A stretch of 64,000 nt of DNA from Acanthornis magna (lineage: Eukaryota > Chordata > Aves > Passeriformes > Acanthizidae), in the NCBI GenBank assembly GCA_036785705.1, contig JAWUZG010000159.1:1488001-1552000 (forward strand). Direction: 5' to 3'. The translations under genes and the position numbers were made by a program. The notes under the pieces were generated by a model, which saw only the letters and a program-made list of their open reading frames with translations, was not told the DNA's origin and did not search any database. This document shows positions 7,336-21,100 of this stretch, piece by piece; position 1 is the stretch's first letter, and the number at the start of each line of letters is the position of its first letter.

Positions 7336-10300
7336 AATTGTAGCAGCAATTTCCCAATTTATTGAAACTGATTGATTTTTGCAGGTATGTCTAAGCTAAA
7401 TCCCATCACAAAGGTTCTATCTGAGGGGCAGCCCCCGGCAGGCGAGGAACTGGGCAGCAACTAGAAAATAAAATCAGATTTACCTGAACTACATTGACAG
7501 AAAATCAGTACAACACAGCATGTTCTCCCACTGACTTCTGGTTACGAAATCTCAACCTCCCCAAAATATTAAACACATCTTCAATACAAACACAGGTTTA
7601 TAATAATTAATATAAAGTCAGTATAATATAGAATATTCCCAGCAAAAAAAAAATCAACAATCTTCAAACACAGTCCTTTTTGTGTTTGTTCAGCTTTATT
7701 TTTGTAGACAGGTTTAAAGCACGTTGAAAAATAAATATATATGAAAGCATACACACAGCACTCTGACTAGGGGGACTAAAAAAAAAAAAGGCTGAAATTC
7801 AAAACACAATTCAGGATCTACAAAATCAAAGGAACCATTAATTATGGCTTTCGTAGGAGTCGCACATGTCACAGAATGAGTGAAAATTAGATTATCTTTC
7901 AGGCTATTGCAAAAAATTCCAGTTTTTGCATTGTTTTCATGGAGTTTCTTTCCTCAAGGACGATGTGCAAAAGGGGGAGCTTTGAGGGGAGGGTGTTTGG
8001 GGACAGTCCCAAAACACACCCCCCACCCCAAAGCCACGGCTTTGCTTCAGGGAAGCGGAGTGTTTAAAGGCGGGAGTGGGGAGAGGAAACAAAAGGGGAA
8101 GTAACGCTGGAGTGGGTTTCCTTCCGGACAAAAAATACTCGTTTTGCTGTCCAAAAAACTGATTTTTGATTAAAGAAAAAAAAAAAAAACCCCAAAAGAA
8201 AGGGGAAAGGACAATCACTTTGCAAACCTTCATTAGAGAAGCCCCCTCTGCCTGCCCCCAAAGCCGCTCTGCAGCTGTGAGGCTTTGGGGTGACCTTAAA
8301 AACCACAAAAGTGGGGAATCACGATTTTAATAATATTTTTGGAAATCCCAATTTGACACAAGGACCTCTTTCGTCTCCACCCTTTAAGATACTCTCCAAG
8401 TCCATAGATCCCTGGGATGTTTTCCAGAGGGCACAGACAGGACGATGTCCTCTGCCCCGTTCTGCACCGTGGCCGAAACGCTCTGTACTCCTGGCACTCA
8501 GATTTAAAATAAAAAACATGAGGGTAATCAAGGAATTCAAGGAGGAACATTTACATGTACAAATGCTTTAAAAAAATGAGTTGCAAGTTCTCGAGAGGGA
8601 GTATATCCATGTTTTACCTCTAAGCGAGTTATTGTTTTGGAACTACATCTGTATATATATACACACACATATATATATATTTAGAAAAAATTAAAAAAAG
8701 GGAACCTCAGTGAAGTATACAAAGCCCTGAAGGGAAATACAAAGACGAGATGCAGAACAGGCAGAATTAGTGGGGTTTTGTTTAAATCTCCAAGAGCAGA
8801 AGTTTGCATAGGCAGTAGATCCGAGAGACCCCGGAGAGAAGCTGGAGGGATGCGATCACCTGGAGCGACTGATGAAGTTTATAAAGTTTCAGCATAAAAA
8901 ACGTGCCCAAATTCCTTTTTTTCAACCCCAAGTCGGAGCATGGAAGGTTAAAGATGAATCCCTGCGTTTCCAGCTCTGCACACCTCCATCAGAACAAAGC
9001 ACTTCAATAGACATCGGGTGTTAGAAGGGTTTTATTTGGTACATGGTGTGTGTTAGTGGGACAGAAGCACATGTGAGGTTATAACATGGGAAAAGTTAGT
9101 TTTTATGTGGATTTTCCTTTTTTTCCTTTATTTTTTTGCATCCTCAGCTCAAAGAGCCTCGAAGTGGCACAATTAGGAAACACTCCTGAGCGCTGCCCGG
9201 CTCTCTGCCCACCCTTAATAAAAACAAGGAAAGAAAAGAATAAAAACATTTCCAAAGGAATTGTGAAGAAAGCTCAGCACTCCGTAACTCCTGATGACAA
9301 AATTGAGTTACCCAGGGGCAGGGAGGAAGAGGAGGGCTTGGCCCAAACCTGCTCCTCCTCAGAAGGTGGATGCACACACTGGCATTGGAGGGGATGGGCC
9401 ATCGGAATGTCACACAAACCCAGGGGTTTGAACTGTTCGGGTTTTAAAATTCTCTTTTAAATAGATTTTTACATATAAAAAGCAAAGCTACAGATATATC
9501 TTTAAGTACTGTATGTATTTGTCTACACGCAACAGGTGAGGTTGCACGTTCAGGACCTCAGGCACCCCCACCCCCTCCATATTTACAGGGTAAATGACAA
9601 TAAATACAGAGCCCACACTCTGGGGGGGCCAAAATTGGGATAAGGGAACAGCCTCCTCGCTCTGGGACCCCCAAAACCACCGGAAAAGGGTATATAAAGG
9701 TCCAATCATGTCATACTGGGTGGGTTTTTACAGCTTTTTAAATAGGGGAGGAGAAGGAAAAGAAGCTAAAACGCAAAATAAGATTTTCACAAGAGAAACG
9801 TTCCTGCACGACCCGCTCTGCTCTTCCTGGATTTAAGAAAGAGGACAATCTACGCTCACTGCCTAAAGCAACACATCCCACTAACTCCCCCAGCCCAAGG
9901 GGCAGCAGCAGCAGTGCTGCTGTGGCCCCACTGAGCCACACAGAGGATTTTAGGGAAATCACTGAGCACCCCAAACCAACAGGGCAGGAACCTGGAGGCT
10001 CCCAATGGAAGCAATGGAGAACTGGGATGATGAGTGCAGAGGGAAGGAACTGAGGAGCAGAGAAAGGGAGTGAATGCCATAAACCCAGGATGCAACTGGA
10101 AGAAGGGCATGAAGAGAGAAGCAGCTCCTGCAGGTGCCAGGACCGAGGCTCCCACCGCGCTCCAAATCCCGGCACCGAGTGGCTTAAATCCTTTCAGATT
10201 ATTTGCTTTATGGGGGTTTATTGTACAATATACTTCTAATTCCTTTGCTGGGTGGAACCACGCTTTTCCTCACGGACCACCAGGCCTGCAGGAAGGAAAA

Positions 10301-10418
10301 TAGCACCTTGAATCATTTGGCTTCTGGCAATAGGTTGTCTTTCGTGGCAGGTTTCAAGGTACCACAGTCACAGACATTATAGAAAATTGCTCGATGGCAA
10401 GGAAGGAGTGAGATCTTC

Positions 10419-10458
<40 letters not shown>

Positions 10459-11806
10459 ATTAATTATTAATTTAAAAAAGCACCAGAAGCAAAGAGGTGA
10501 AGGTAGAACAAGCTATTTCTCAGGAACAAGACCATTCCAACACACGCTGTTGCTGTTGTTATTTAGGTGTAGCTGGAAGAAGGCAACAGTGGCCGATATG
10601 AACAGGGAGAATCCAACCACCTGGAGCAGCCCCACAGAGTCTGAGCAGACCCTGGGAGAGACACCTGGTTCTTATTCAAAGAAAAAAAATGGTTCATTAG
10701 AAAATTTACACAGAACCAGTGCAGCTAAAGCCAAAGGTTTTCGTTGTGAATTAAGTAGGTGTGAGACCTACCCGTGATCAATGAGAATGTTTAGATTGGC
10801 AAGGAAGAACAAGATACCCAGGTGAAATCCTGGCCCCACCAAAGTCCATGGGACGGGAGCAGCAAGATTCCACCCCGCTGGGATCTCCTCACCTTGGCTT
10901 CTTGCCTTTCCCAGCTCATCCTGCACTTCGCTGAATGCCTTGGTTTTGCTACAGTTTGCATATATTTATGAAAAAGGCAGCTGAGCAAAGGGAGAAAAGT
11001 GAAGATATTTGTGGAGAAGAATGACAGGTACAGAACTACCTGTGTCCTCTAGAGAAAAAGGTGCTTCCAGAAGCACCAACTCGTTTTGGTGCCCGCGGAT
11101 GACCAAGGCTGGAAGACAGGACATGGGTAAGATGCCAGTAGGTCCAAGAAAAGTCACAATCTGTCTTTGATGGTGATTCTTTTGGAAGCTAAGAATCCAA
11201 GAGAAGTATTTGTAAGGCTGTAATCTGACTTGCCTTTTGATCTATTTGGCTCCGTAAAAAATAATAAAAACCTCTTTGAATGACTTTGCAAAAGGCCTGT
11301 GTCATCAGGGGAAGCCCTCCAACGCATCCATCCATCTGCTTTCACAACCTTAACATGGAATTCCACTGCTGCTGGGATTTTAGCACAGACGAGGTGTGAA
11401 AAAAACCCCCCAACCAACCAACAAGCCTGCTTTGGACACACAGACCTCCCCAGTGCTCGGCTCAGGGTGGGAAGGGGAGGAGGATTCATGCTTCACCAGC
11501 CTCCTCACACCTGCAGAGACTCCACCTCCCTCTGGCTGGAGGGGTGGCCGTGGGCAGGGGGTCACAGGGGGAAAAGGGAAAAGGGGAAGGCGAAGTCAGT
11601 CGTGCCGCTGGAAGCGACACCGCTAAGACAGTGTCTGAGTGGAACAGAGAAGGACTTGTTTAGAAAACACAAGAGTTATTTTGCACACATGGACGACAAC
11701 AAGGCTACTTAGTTTTTCCAACATACTCCTTCCTCCCCACCCTCCCTCCCCCTACAAACAACAGAGCGAAACAAAAAAAAAAAAAAATCCAAACAAAAAA
11801 TAATCC
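7335..11806 (-). other. ZBTB46: ZBTB46 3'UTR (about 4.5 kb) with distal poly(A) signal
   Basis: Sequence downstream of the ZBTB46 stop on the minus strand. The most distal AATAAA reads on the minus strand at 7363-7358. Other minus-strand AATAAA words near 7692 and 9030 could give shorter forms. The stretch is AT-rich, contains no long conserved ORF, and includes a T33 run on the plus strand at 10422-10454 and a TA/CA dinucleotide tract at 8650-8682. TGTATATA (8663-8656) and TGTAAATA (9587-9580) on the transcript strand match the Pumilio consensus TGTANATA. The 3' limit is inferred. Confidence 0.6.
10422..10454. repeat. T33 homopolymer followed by AATT-rich tract
   Basis: Thirty-three consecutive T on the plus strand, followed by AATTATTAATTATTAATTT. 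In ZBTB46 mRNA orientation this is an A33 run within the 3'UTR. It could prime oligo(dT) internally in cDNA or 3'-end libraries. Confidence 0.95.
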
Positions 11807-12193
11807 CTAAGAAATCCAGGTAAAATCCTTGTCGTTCTCCCCAGAGTTGTCCTGCTCCTGCGGGGAGTCGACATCTTTGTCATCATCTAAAATCACATCA
11901 TCCTGCGACATCCCCACGTCATCCTTCCACTTGATGTCGTCGTCGTCTCCCATCTCCTCGTCTCCTTCCACTTTGATGTCATCGGGGTCTTCCATGTACT
12001 GCCCTTCCCCGGGGTAGCACTCGTCTGGGGACCCTTCTCCGCCGTTGTGGTCCAGGTGCCCGGCGATGCCGCGGCCGGAGCAGTCGGCGCAGACGCCGTG
12101 GCGGCGCGAGCCGTGCTTGATCCCCACGCTGGCCGCCGACATGAACACCCGGTTGCAAACCTTGCAGACGTATTTTTTATCTTTGCTGTGGAC
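11807..12193 (-). CDS. ZBTB46: ZBTB46 coding exon 4 (last): end of finger 2, finger 3, acidic tail
   Basis: Acceptor CTTCTTTTCCAG at 12194, stop TAG at 11809-11807. It encodes [20 protein letters not shown], a degenerate finger with C-x2-C-x13-H-x4-H spacing, a second Cys pair (GVCADC), and a strongly Asp/Glu-rich tail. Phase 0 at the acceptor matches the exon ending at 14483. Confidence 0.95.
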   Translation of the reverse strand, partial: VHSKDKKYVCKVCNRVFMSAASVGIKHGSRRHGVCADCSGRGIAGHLDHNGGEGSPDECYPGEGQYMEDPDDIKVEGDEEMGDDDDIKWKDDVGMSQDDVILDDDKDVDSPQEQDNSGENDKDFTWIS

Positions 12194-15100
12194 CTGGAAA
12201 AGAAGGAAGATCACAAAGGTGAATGTCAGCAGTGATGGAATGAGAGCTGCTCCCTCTGCAAAGGCAAATCCACAGCTGCAACCTGAGGTCACAACTGGAT
12301 TTTACCGTGAGCTCAAACCCGCCACGATTAATTCAACCCTGCAGTGATGACACACAATGGAAAATCCTTTGGGACTGCCTGTTCATCATCACATTTACAG
12401 TTCTGAGAGGAACTTTTCATCACAATGTTTTTTCTTCCTGTTTCTCTCTGTTTTTCTGGGGTGTATTAGCTGTGTCACACCAACCACCAGGAGGAAAATG
12501 TTAAAAAGAAAAAAAACCCAACAAATCACAATCACCGGTTCTGTACAGACCAGAGAACAACCCCAGTCAAAGCAGCGTTAATGTCATTGTGATTTAGTGG
12601 TCTCCATCCTGATCCCACTGCTGTCCAGGACCAAAGAACAGGAGCGCTGGGAATGCCTCCTGTCTCTCCCAAAACACACACCTGAACTCACTTCTCACCT
12701 TATTTCTGACTACTTTGGTTTGACACAAATGTTTCTCTTTGCTGCAAGGATCCTGTGCATATGGAGCTATCACAGAATATGTGGCCAGGAAAGGAAGTAA
12801 GGAAAATGCTCTGCAGGACACAATAATTCACTTCCAGAGTCAAACTGCACTATTCAATGAGCAAAATTACATACTTTGAGAAGCATAAAACACCTGATTA
12901 AAGGTAAAATCTGTCCCTGGCCATTTTTGCCCTGGAGGCAAGGCAAGGAGCTTGTCAAATCACTCAGCTGCTCCTCTGCCAAAGGAAACCAGAGCAGTGA
13001 GAACTCCCAAATTCCACCACAAGGAGCCTCATGAGGAACTTTCACTTACACATATATACATGTAAAATACATATTGATTTTATTTATATACAGAAAAGTT
13101 CAGTTAGAAGGGACACATGACAATCTTCTTGTCCAACTGCCCGGCTACTTCAGGGCTGCCCAATATGTATTATAAATATATTTTTTTCTTTCTTCTTTTA
13201 TATACTAACACCACATGGGGACAGCACAGGCACTCAATGCCCTGTGTCTGGCACTGATCCTCAGGAGACACTTTAGGAAGTGGTGTAGAAGCACACAAGG
13301 ATCCAGTGCCAGTGGTTTGGGGCTGTCCTGAGCAGCCTTGGGTACAAATCACCAGCCCCTAATCCTTTTTAACTCGTTTCTTCTTTTCATGCTCACAACA
13401 GCCTGTGGGAAAGGTTTTGCTGATTAAAGCCCTTCCTTTTATTTTAAAGCAGCTGCCTGGATGCCTGCTCCTGCCTCAGCATGGGATCACCAGCTCTCAC
13501 CACCTGATTCTCCACAGCCCTGCGCTCTGGGATACTCAGCTGAGCTAAAGCTCTTTGGGAAGAGGACAAATTGACCCATGGCAGCCCCTCAGCCCTCACT
13601 ACTGCAGGACACTGGCTCAGGCTCTGTGTTGCTCCAGTCCCAGCCGTGTTCAAAGCCTGTGAGTGCTTCTGATGTGCTGTGGCTGCAGGTTCCCCTGCTC
13701 CGAGCCAGTCCCCACGACATTCTTCTACTGCATCACGCAAAGGCATTACATTTTATTGCTTTTTTTTTAAAGCAGTTGGACAGGGCTGCTCAGAGTCATC
13801 CGGCAGGATCTAGCAGTATCACTCACTTTCAACTTGTACAAGAATGATTTTCAGGCATCAAAAGCTTAATAGGAGAACAGAAGGTGGCCGGGGTGCAGAA
13901 TAAGGGCGAAAAGAGCCATTTAAAAAAAGAAATTATGAAACAGGTACTAAACCAATCTGTAATTATCACAGAATGGTTTGGGTTGGAAGGGACCTTAAAG
14001 CTGATCTAGTTCTGACCCCCTGCCATGGGCAGGGACACCTTCCCCTAGAGCAGAGTTAAAAAACTGATCACCTCTCTCCCTTTTTTTCAATGCTGACAGT
14101 TCAGTCAGCAGGTTCAAAGTGAGCCCTATTTCCTGGATGCAACTGAACAGAAATTAATCTTATTCCCTTTACTGCCAAATTAGTAAGTATTAAACACAGA
14201 AACAGCACTTGGCCCTCAGTATTGGGCAGTGCTTTTAGAAAGATGATATTCTAACTGATTAAATGCCAATATTCCAAGGAAGAGGAGGGGAAATATGCTG
14301 ACAACATCCTAAATTTATGAAAAAAAAAATTTAAAAAGGGAAAGTTCTCAGAAATAAAATGCTGGAGGCAACCAGCAGGCAGAGCAAGGTGCTCCCTGCT
14401 GCAAAACCAGCAACAGATCTTGAAACCTGTGCGCTTGCAGCAGGACTGAGCTCAGGGCTGACTCCCCCAGCACTGCCCTTACCAAGGTGTGGCGCTTCAT
14501 GTGCTCCCGGCGGGTGAACTTCTTCCCGCAGATCTCGCAGGGGTAGGGCCTCTCTCCCGTGTGGGATCGCATGTGTCTCTTCAGGATGCACTGGTGCATG
14601 GCTGAAAAGCTGCAGTACGGGCACTTGAACTTCTTCCTGATCACTGTGAACTCGTTGACTGCAAGACAGAAAGCCAGAACATACAGATTAATCTCAGAAT
14701 GTCTCAAAACAGCCTTCTCATTGACTATTTCACTATTAAATTAGTTCGCTGTGAAATCACACTCTCGCCCCTTAACCACCTATATATTTTTAATCCTTAC
14801 GCTGTATTACTGGCCATGTATTATTAAAGCTAAGAAGTTGAGTACTTCCACCAGAGCAGCTTTTGAACAAGTTAACACACAAATATTTAGCGACAGCCTG
14901 TTGCAGTCATTGCTTGCTGAAGGGAAAATGAAGAGGGCTGGCAACCTGTTAAGAGTTCTGATTTATTATAAAGGATCTTCCTAAATATCAAGATCTAAAA
15001 TGCTAACAGTATTACTTGTGGAAGAAGCAGAGAGTCAGGAACAGAAGCCCCCAAAGGTGGCACCCCAGTAGGGCCAGCGTTATTTATGGGGTGATGCAAG

Positions 15101-18100
15101 AGCATCATCACACACCACAGGAGTGTTTCGGTGAAGGAGCAGAGACTGAGGATGGCCCAGAGGAAACAGGACAGGCACAACCACCATTCTCCACATTATC
15201 CACCTCCAAACACCGTGACAGTGCCACACACAAAATACAGCAGGTGAAAACAGTATTTGCTGCTCCCTGAGGGCGTCCATCCACCCACTACAAGTTTGGA
15301 AGCGACTGTCCATGTGGAGATGATTCCAAACCTCCAGTTTCTCCTTCATTCTATTGCTTCCCATTAGTACATTTATTTTCACCCACTTTTCTCCTAATTA
15401 TTGTTATTTCTCAAAGCAATATATTTGCATAACAAGGAGGGGGGAAAAAAGCAATTTCTGGTTAATCACTGTAACTTATGTGTTTGTAAATGGCTCCTGG
15501 TAAAGGAAACAGTCGATAGAGGAGAGCTAAGGGAATAAGGGAATGCCAGACCTACTCCCTGGCTTTTAACAGACCCTGTACTCAGCAATATTTTTAGATG
15601 CTTACTGAAATATTATAAATATTTATATATATATATATATAATGCAATATATAATATATATATATAAAATGCAATATATAATATAAACGCCTTACTAGGT
15701 CTGTGCACAGTGCATATCCTCAGTATATCACAGATAATGCCTTGGAGTTACACTGTACACTGAAAAATGGTCTTTTTAAAGAAAATTGGTGAGCCCACGT
15801 TGTGTCATTTCATGCCCAATTTGTGGCTGGTTTTTTTTCCCTTCTGCTTTTAAAATTGACTTTGTCTTGTAGATCAATGCACATGAAACACCACGAAAAG
15901 TAACTACATTTGTCACTCACGTAGAAGTGCAAACCAGCTGGCACTACTAAGAGACACCTTTAAATAAGGTAATGCCTCCCTGGGTAATCAGAACAAACAT
16001 TTCAACACCAGCTCATCTTAGAAAAAGCATTTTGAGTAGTTTTCTATTGTTCTAACACACACTAAGAGCACGATTCAAGATCTTAAAAGGTGCTGTGATA
16101 TGAAGTTTATCTCAGTAGTTGTTTTGACTACTCAGAATTCAAATATACCCTCCACACAGACAACTTTCTGGAAGAAAAACTTCCTTTGATTAGCATTGGA
16201 TCTAATATTCTGTTCTGTTCTTGGGTTCCAAACTCACGGCCTTGGGCTGCTCAGCACCTGTGGTGGTCCAGCCCACAGGTGCCTTTTTTGGGGGGAGCTT
16301 GGTGTTTTTTCAGCCCATTTGTAAAGCTGTCAAGAGAATTTTCTAGCCCACAGGGAAAAAAATCCAAACACCTTGAATATGAAATTTCTTTGTCTTTTAC
16401 ATTACAGGAAAATACTCTTCTTATTTTCTCCTAGGGTTTGACTCTCCCTTGTTTATACACTAAGAGGCAAGGAGCCCACATTCTTCTACTGCAGGTAGCA
16501 ATTTTATGAAACAAAGATATTTATTATAAATACATTTCCAGTCTGACTTTGTAACCACTCGATTACTGGTGACAGGCCACACACACACTTTCAACAGCCC
16601 TGTTACTATGGAGTGTAGACAAGGTGAGCAAGCTGTAAACTGAGCACGGGGAGCCAAGAGGGGACAGGAACCCTCCTTCCTCCAGTCCTGCCCCACACCA
16701 CACACACCGCAGAGCCCCTGGAAAACACTGACCCGGAGATCCTGACAGCAACCTGACCCTGGGATCACGAAGAAAGAGTGCTTTAAGGACAGCAACCCAC
16801 AAAATCCCTTATTCCTACATCGCCGGGCTGTACCTGATCCTGCTGTTCCCTTCCCTGGTGCTGCTCCTGTCTCCTGCCCACATCTCTCCCTTCCCTTCAG
16901 GGCTGAGCTGCTGCAAAGCTGAAAAGGCAGCACCCAACGCTGGGTGCACCACCTGCACTCCCACCTTGCTCCTCTCCTCCCCAGACACCTGCTCCCAGCA
17001 CATCCATGGATTTCCAACAGCCTCTCCCTGACACTGTCCCGTTCCGAGATCCCTCGCGCCTGCGTTCAGTTTAAATCGCTCAAAACCAACGTTTTCAGCT
17101 TCCGTATTTAAAAATACTCACAGAACACTGTTTGCAGCTATAGTTTTATTGAGAACTATTTTTGCACCAAATAGCCACATATTTAGTTCTGGTATCTACA
17201 AAAGGAAGCACCTGAGAACCAGCAGCATTGTCAGAAAAAAAGCTATTGCAGAGTTAACATTTTCACAGTCCTGTCAAATATACGCACCCACAGTACATCT
17301 ATTTAATGCACAAATACCAGTTTTGGTATGAGCATCATCCTTTGTCTAAATGACAATATTTTATAGAGCAGAATTAAGTGTAGCAGCATCAAGGTCCTAA
17401 GAAATCATCTTTAACATGATCATCAAGATGATAAACAGCAGCACCATAGGTAAAGAGCTACTGGACACAGCACCAAGAAATGGAGAATGAAATACAAACA
17501 GCGCCACAGTAAAAATCTGTGTACTGAATGCCACTAAAATACATGGAAATGTGTGTTTTTAAAACCAACACAATAATGCTTGGGAAAAAATCTTTGGTAT
17601 TGTCATCTCAAGTAACTTATTTCACTGAGGCTGTTAAAGGAAACAGGCTCCTACATCCCTGAGAGTGAAGGAAAAGCACTAGTGATGCCTGATAGAGCTG
17701 CTCTGGATTAACTCTGTAAACTGGCATCTAGTTAATAATCACTGAAATACTACATTCTTTGGGTTATTAGAAAGAATTCACAAACTTCAGGAGAATTCCT
17801 GTCCGCTTAATCCTCGTTATACTTAAGGTTATAAATAGCAAGGTGCAATTTAACTGTCAGACTCACACCTCCCATCAGCTTCCCATGCCATTTCCTAGCA
17901 GTAAAATCCTGCTTCTAACACCTGTTCTACACAAACCCACTAAAGCTCTGCCCTGTTATACCCTTTGCTTCTAACAATTTAAAAAACCTAGTACTGATCC
18001 TGAAGGGAAGCACTGGAAATTCCCAGTGCCGAAGTCAGGAAACACTCTGATGTACAGGCCAAGGAAAATACTACTGAAACCTCTATTAGAGACAGTGTTG

Positions 18101-21100
18101 ACCCGACTATAGAAAAAGAATTCCATGCTGAATTAAATTCTAAAACACAAGAAAAATGAGCAAACATGAAACCTCATTAAGCCTTATAATGTAATGAAAC
18201 CTTTTAAAGTTTGCTGAAATTGCTTTTTCTGGCATCTTACTTTCCCAAGTCAGACAAATCCTTCCCTGCTGCTCCCAAATTTCCAGATAAGATTCATTGG
18301 GTTACAACTTTGTTTTCTGGCTCAGCTTTCTCCTTTCTCGCTTGCTGATTATTTAAGAGCAAAATAAATCATGAGGCAATTACTCTGACATCTGTCACAA
18401 GGGAAGCTGACACTAAAAACCACACACATTCACAGACAGCCCAGATCTCCGATGCCAAAATGTCAACGGAACAAGAGCGGAAAAAATGATTGTGACTTTG
18501 CAAAAACCATAAAATTTAAACTCCAAATTATTAAAGTGTACTACAGTGATTATACAGGAACTTATTGTCAATTCAGACTGCAGCCTGCTCAAATGAAGAG
18601 TAAGAAGTAAGCCAAGCAGGGAAACTCCGGCTTCCCAGGCCTGGCATGGCATGGAGCTGTCTCCCTGAAGCTCTGACTCCCAGCAGGAACGGGGGAGCAG
18701 AGCTGCACCAGAATACACCTGTTCCTTCTCTACAAGCCCAAGGGCAGCAGAACTGATGGGCTTTCATTCACCTTTCCACAGGAAAGGCCTGGGGAAGAAT
18801 CTCCCCACTAATTCCACATTGTGCACAAAGAATTATTTGTCATTTTTGTATCCCTGAGATGCACCAGTATCATGAGAAAGAACTTCCCTGAGGAACTCTA
18901 AAGAGCATTTGTAGAAGTCAGGTTTTTTTCCTCCTCAGCTGTCTCTCACACTGAGGAAAGCAACCCCACATGCTGACAAGCTGTGCTGCACACAGAGCAG
19001 CTGGGAAGCACTGCTCTTAATTATGCTACTTTCATTTCACAGTTACCATAATCTGGTTTTGTATGTAAATACATAGTAAGAGACACAGAAATATCTAATT
19101 AAAAAAAAAAAAAAAAGTGGATTTCATAGAATGAAGTAGGAATTACAGATTTCTACGCACCAGGAACAGCCATTACTGATTCTGTATGCACAACCCAAGT
19201 TACAATTAAATCTATGTAAGGCCTCCTTCCTCTGCTTTAACACCACCACGCTCAGCCTGGCTAACTTAATTACAGTAATTAAACCAAACAAGTCACAAAA
19301 ATGTACAGAATCCCTGAAAACCACAGCCATACTCCAGGATGATTTTTAAAAAACAGCCCTGAAAATACTGAAACACAGTATCAGTAGAATATACAAGCCT
19401 TGCAACAACTTTCAAGCCCAAATAGAATACCCTATTGCACATATGACCAAGCAGCATGTTTTTCTCTTTTGGAAGATATAGAAGACCAGACTTTACAAAC
19501 AGCAACTCAGTGCTTCCACAGCTCCTAAGCTCATGGTGAAAACCCCTGGAATGTCCGAATGGTCTAATGGACAGAGCACTAGAGCAGAACTCAAAACTGA
19601 ATTCAATTATTAATTCTATTGCTCGCACTTCCAACAACCTGAGGGATGTTATTTTCCTGGGGAACTGGAGGAAATCACCATTTCTTTTATAAAGCACTTT
19701 GAGATCTACTGATAAAACAGTTGAAGGTAGTGTCAGAATGCAGAATGAGCACTCCAATAAAACAGCCAAAATGCCAATTTTACGGACCCCAAAAAGTTAT
19801 CTTTGCACAAAAATTGCACCAAGGCTGCAGTGACACAGCATCTGGAACCAGCACAGCATCAACTGATCAGCTTTGGGGAGTTACTCTATGGATTAGAACT
19901 GCGGAACATTTATTTGCAGCGCGAGAAGCACGGAACAATTTGCTTTTCCTAGTTCAAGGAAGTGTCTCATATACAATAACAACAGCTACACATCCTCAGG
20001 ATCCTCGCTGGGTCCTACACTGTCCAAAAGCTCCAGCCCAGCCAGGTGGGCAGAGCCCAAGTAACACATTTTCACGTGGCTACTGAGGTTCTTCTGCGTG
20101 CCGAAGCCCTTCCCACAGCAGAGACAGACAAAGGTGCGCTCGCTCGAGTGCACAGACAGAAGGTGCCGGTTTAAGTCTGTCTTGTCACGGAACAGCTTGG
20201 CACAGGAAGGACACTGCATCTTCTTACAGTGGAAGTGGATGGTCTTCTCGTGCCGGTCCATGTTGGATTTCAGGGTGAAGCTGGCGGGGCACTTGGAGCA
20301 CTGGAAGCGGCCGAGCTGCCCGGCGGGAACGCCATCGGCGAGGCCGGGCCGGGAGCAGTCGAGCACGTCGAAGGGGAGAAGCATGGAGAAGGCGTGCTCG
20401 TGGATGTGCTCCTTCAGCTCCTCAGCACGCTGGAACACCCTCCTGCAGAAGCCACAGGTCAGCCTTTTGGCCAGGGCCGAGTCCAGGAAGGCTCCGTCAG
20501 CGGCGGCATCCGCGTCCTCGGATCTCGGGAAGCTCATGTCTGAAACGGAGCCACAGATACACACGCATGGGTCAGCCCCTTCTGGTACAAAATAACGACA
20601 GCTTAAAAATGTGTTTTTCGCTCTGCTTACCTGAGTCAGAGTTACCAAACTGCCACAGCGCCAGCAATCCATCGTAGGCAGCCTGCAAGGGGAAAGCACA
20701 GGGAGGTTAAGGCAGGCACTCACAAGAACCTGTCCTGAAGGCAGAGCTCTGACTCTCATCCCTGTCACTGCCCTCACCCCTTCTCTAAGGGAGGCTCAAT
20801 CATTTGACCTGCGTGCCTTTGCAAAGCTTTCACTGCCAAAGCAGTGGACTGGGCCCTTATCTTGCAGGATTTGGTGTTTTGGAGACAGTAATCAACATCC
20901 CTGTTTAAGCCTTGGATAACTATTCAGTTTCCAGTCTCACTAAGCACCCGCAGCTCCCACTCAGGCCAGTGGGAAATGCTGGACAGAAAATTCTCCTCCA
21001 CAGGTTCCTTCCCTTTCCAAGCAGAAGAGTCTGTAGAACACAAACACCTTCTGCATATCTCTCCCTTTCTGCAATGCCCTCTGGCACTGCTGATCCAAAT

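Larger units (their letters stand above)
12194..14482 (-). other. ZBTB46: ZBTB46 intron between coding exons 3 and 4
   Basis: A 2.3-kb intron holding two antisense CR1 tails (near 13090-13170 and 13967-14050). Nothing else could be recognised. Confidence 0.8.

Noticed and set aside
16460..17017. 185-codon minus-strand frame in ZBTB46 intron 3
   Set aside because: No domain, low-complexity composition and no matching splice phases. A second overlapping frame is also open.
20098..20595. 165-codon plus-strand frame
   Set aside because: It is a shadow of the zinc-finger exon on the minus strand. Only the minus-strand frame shows Cys/His finger spacing and splice sites.
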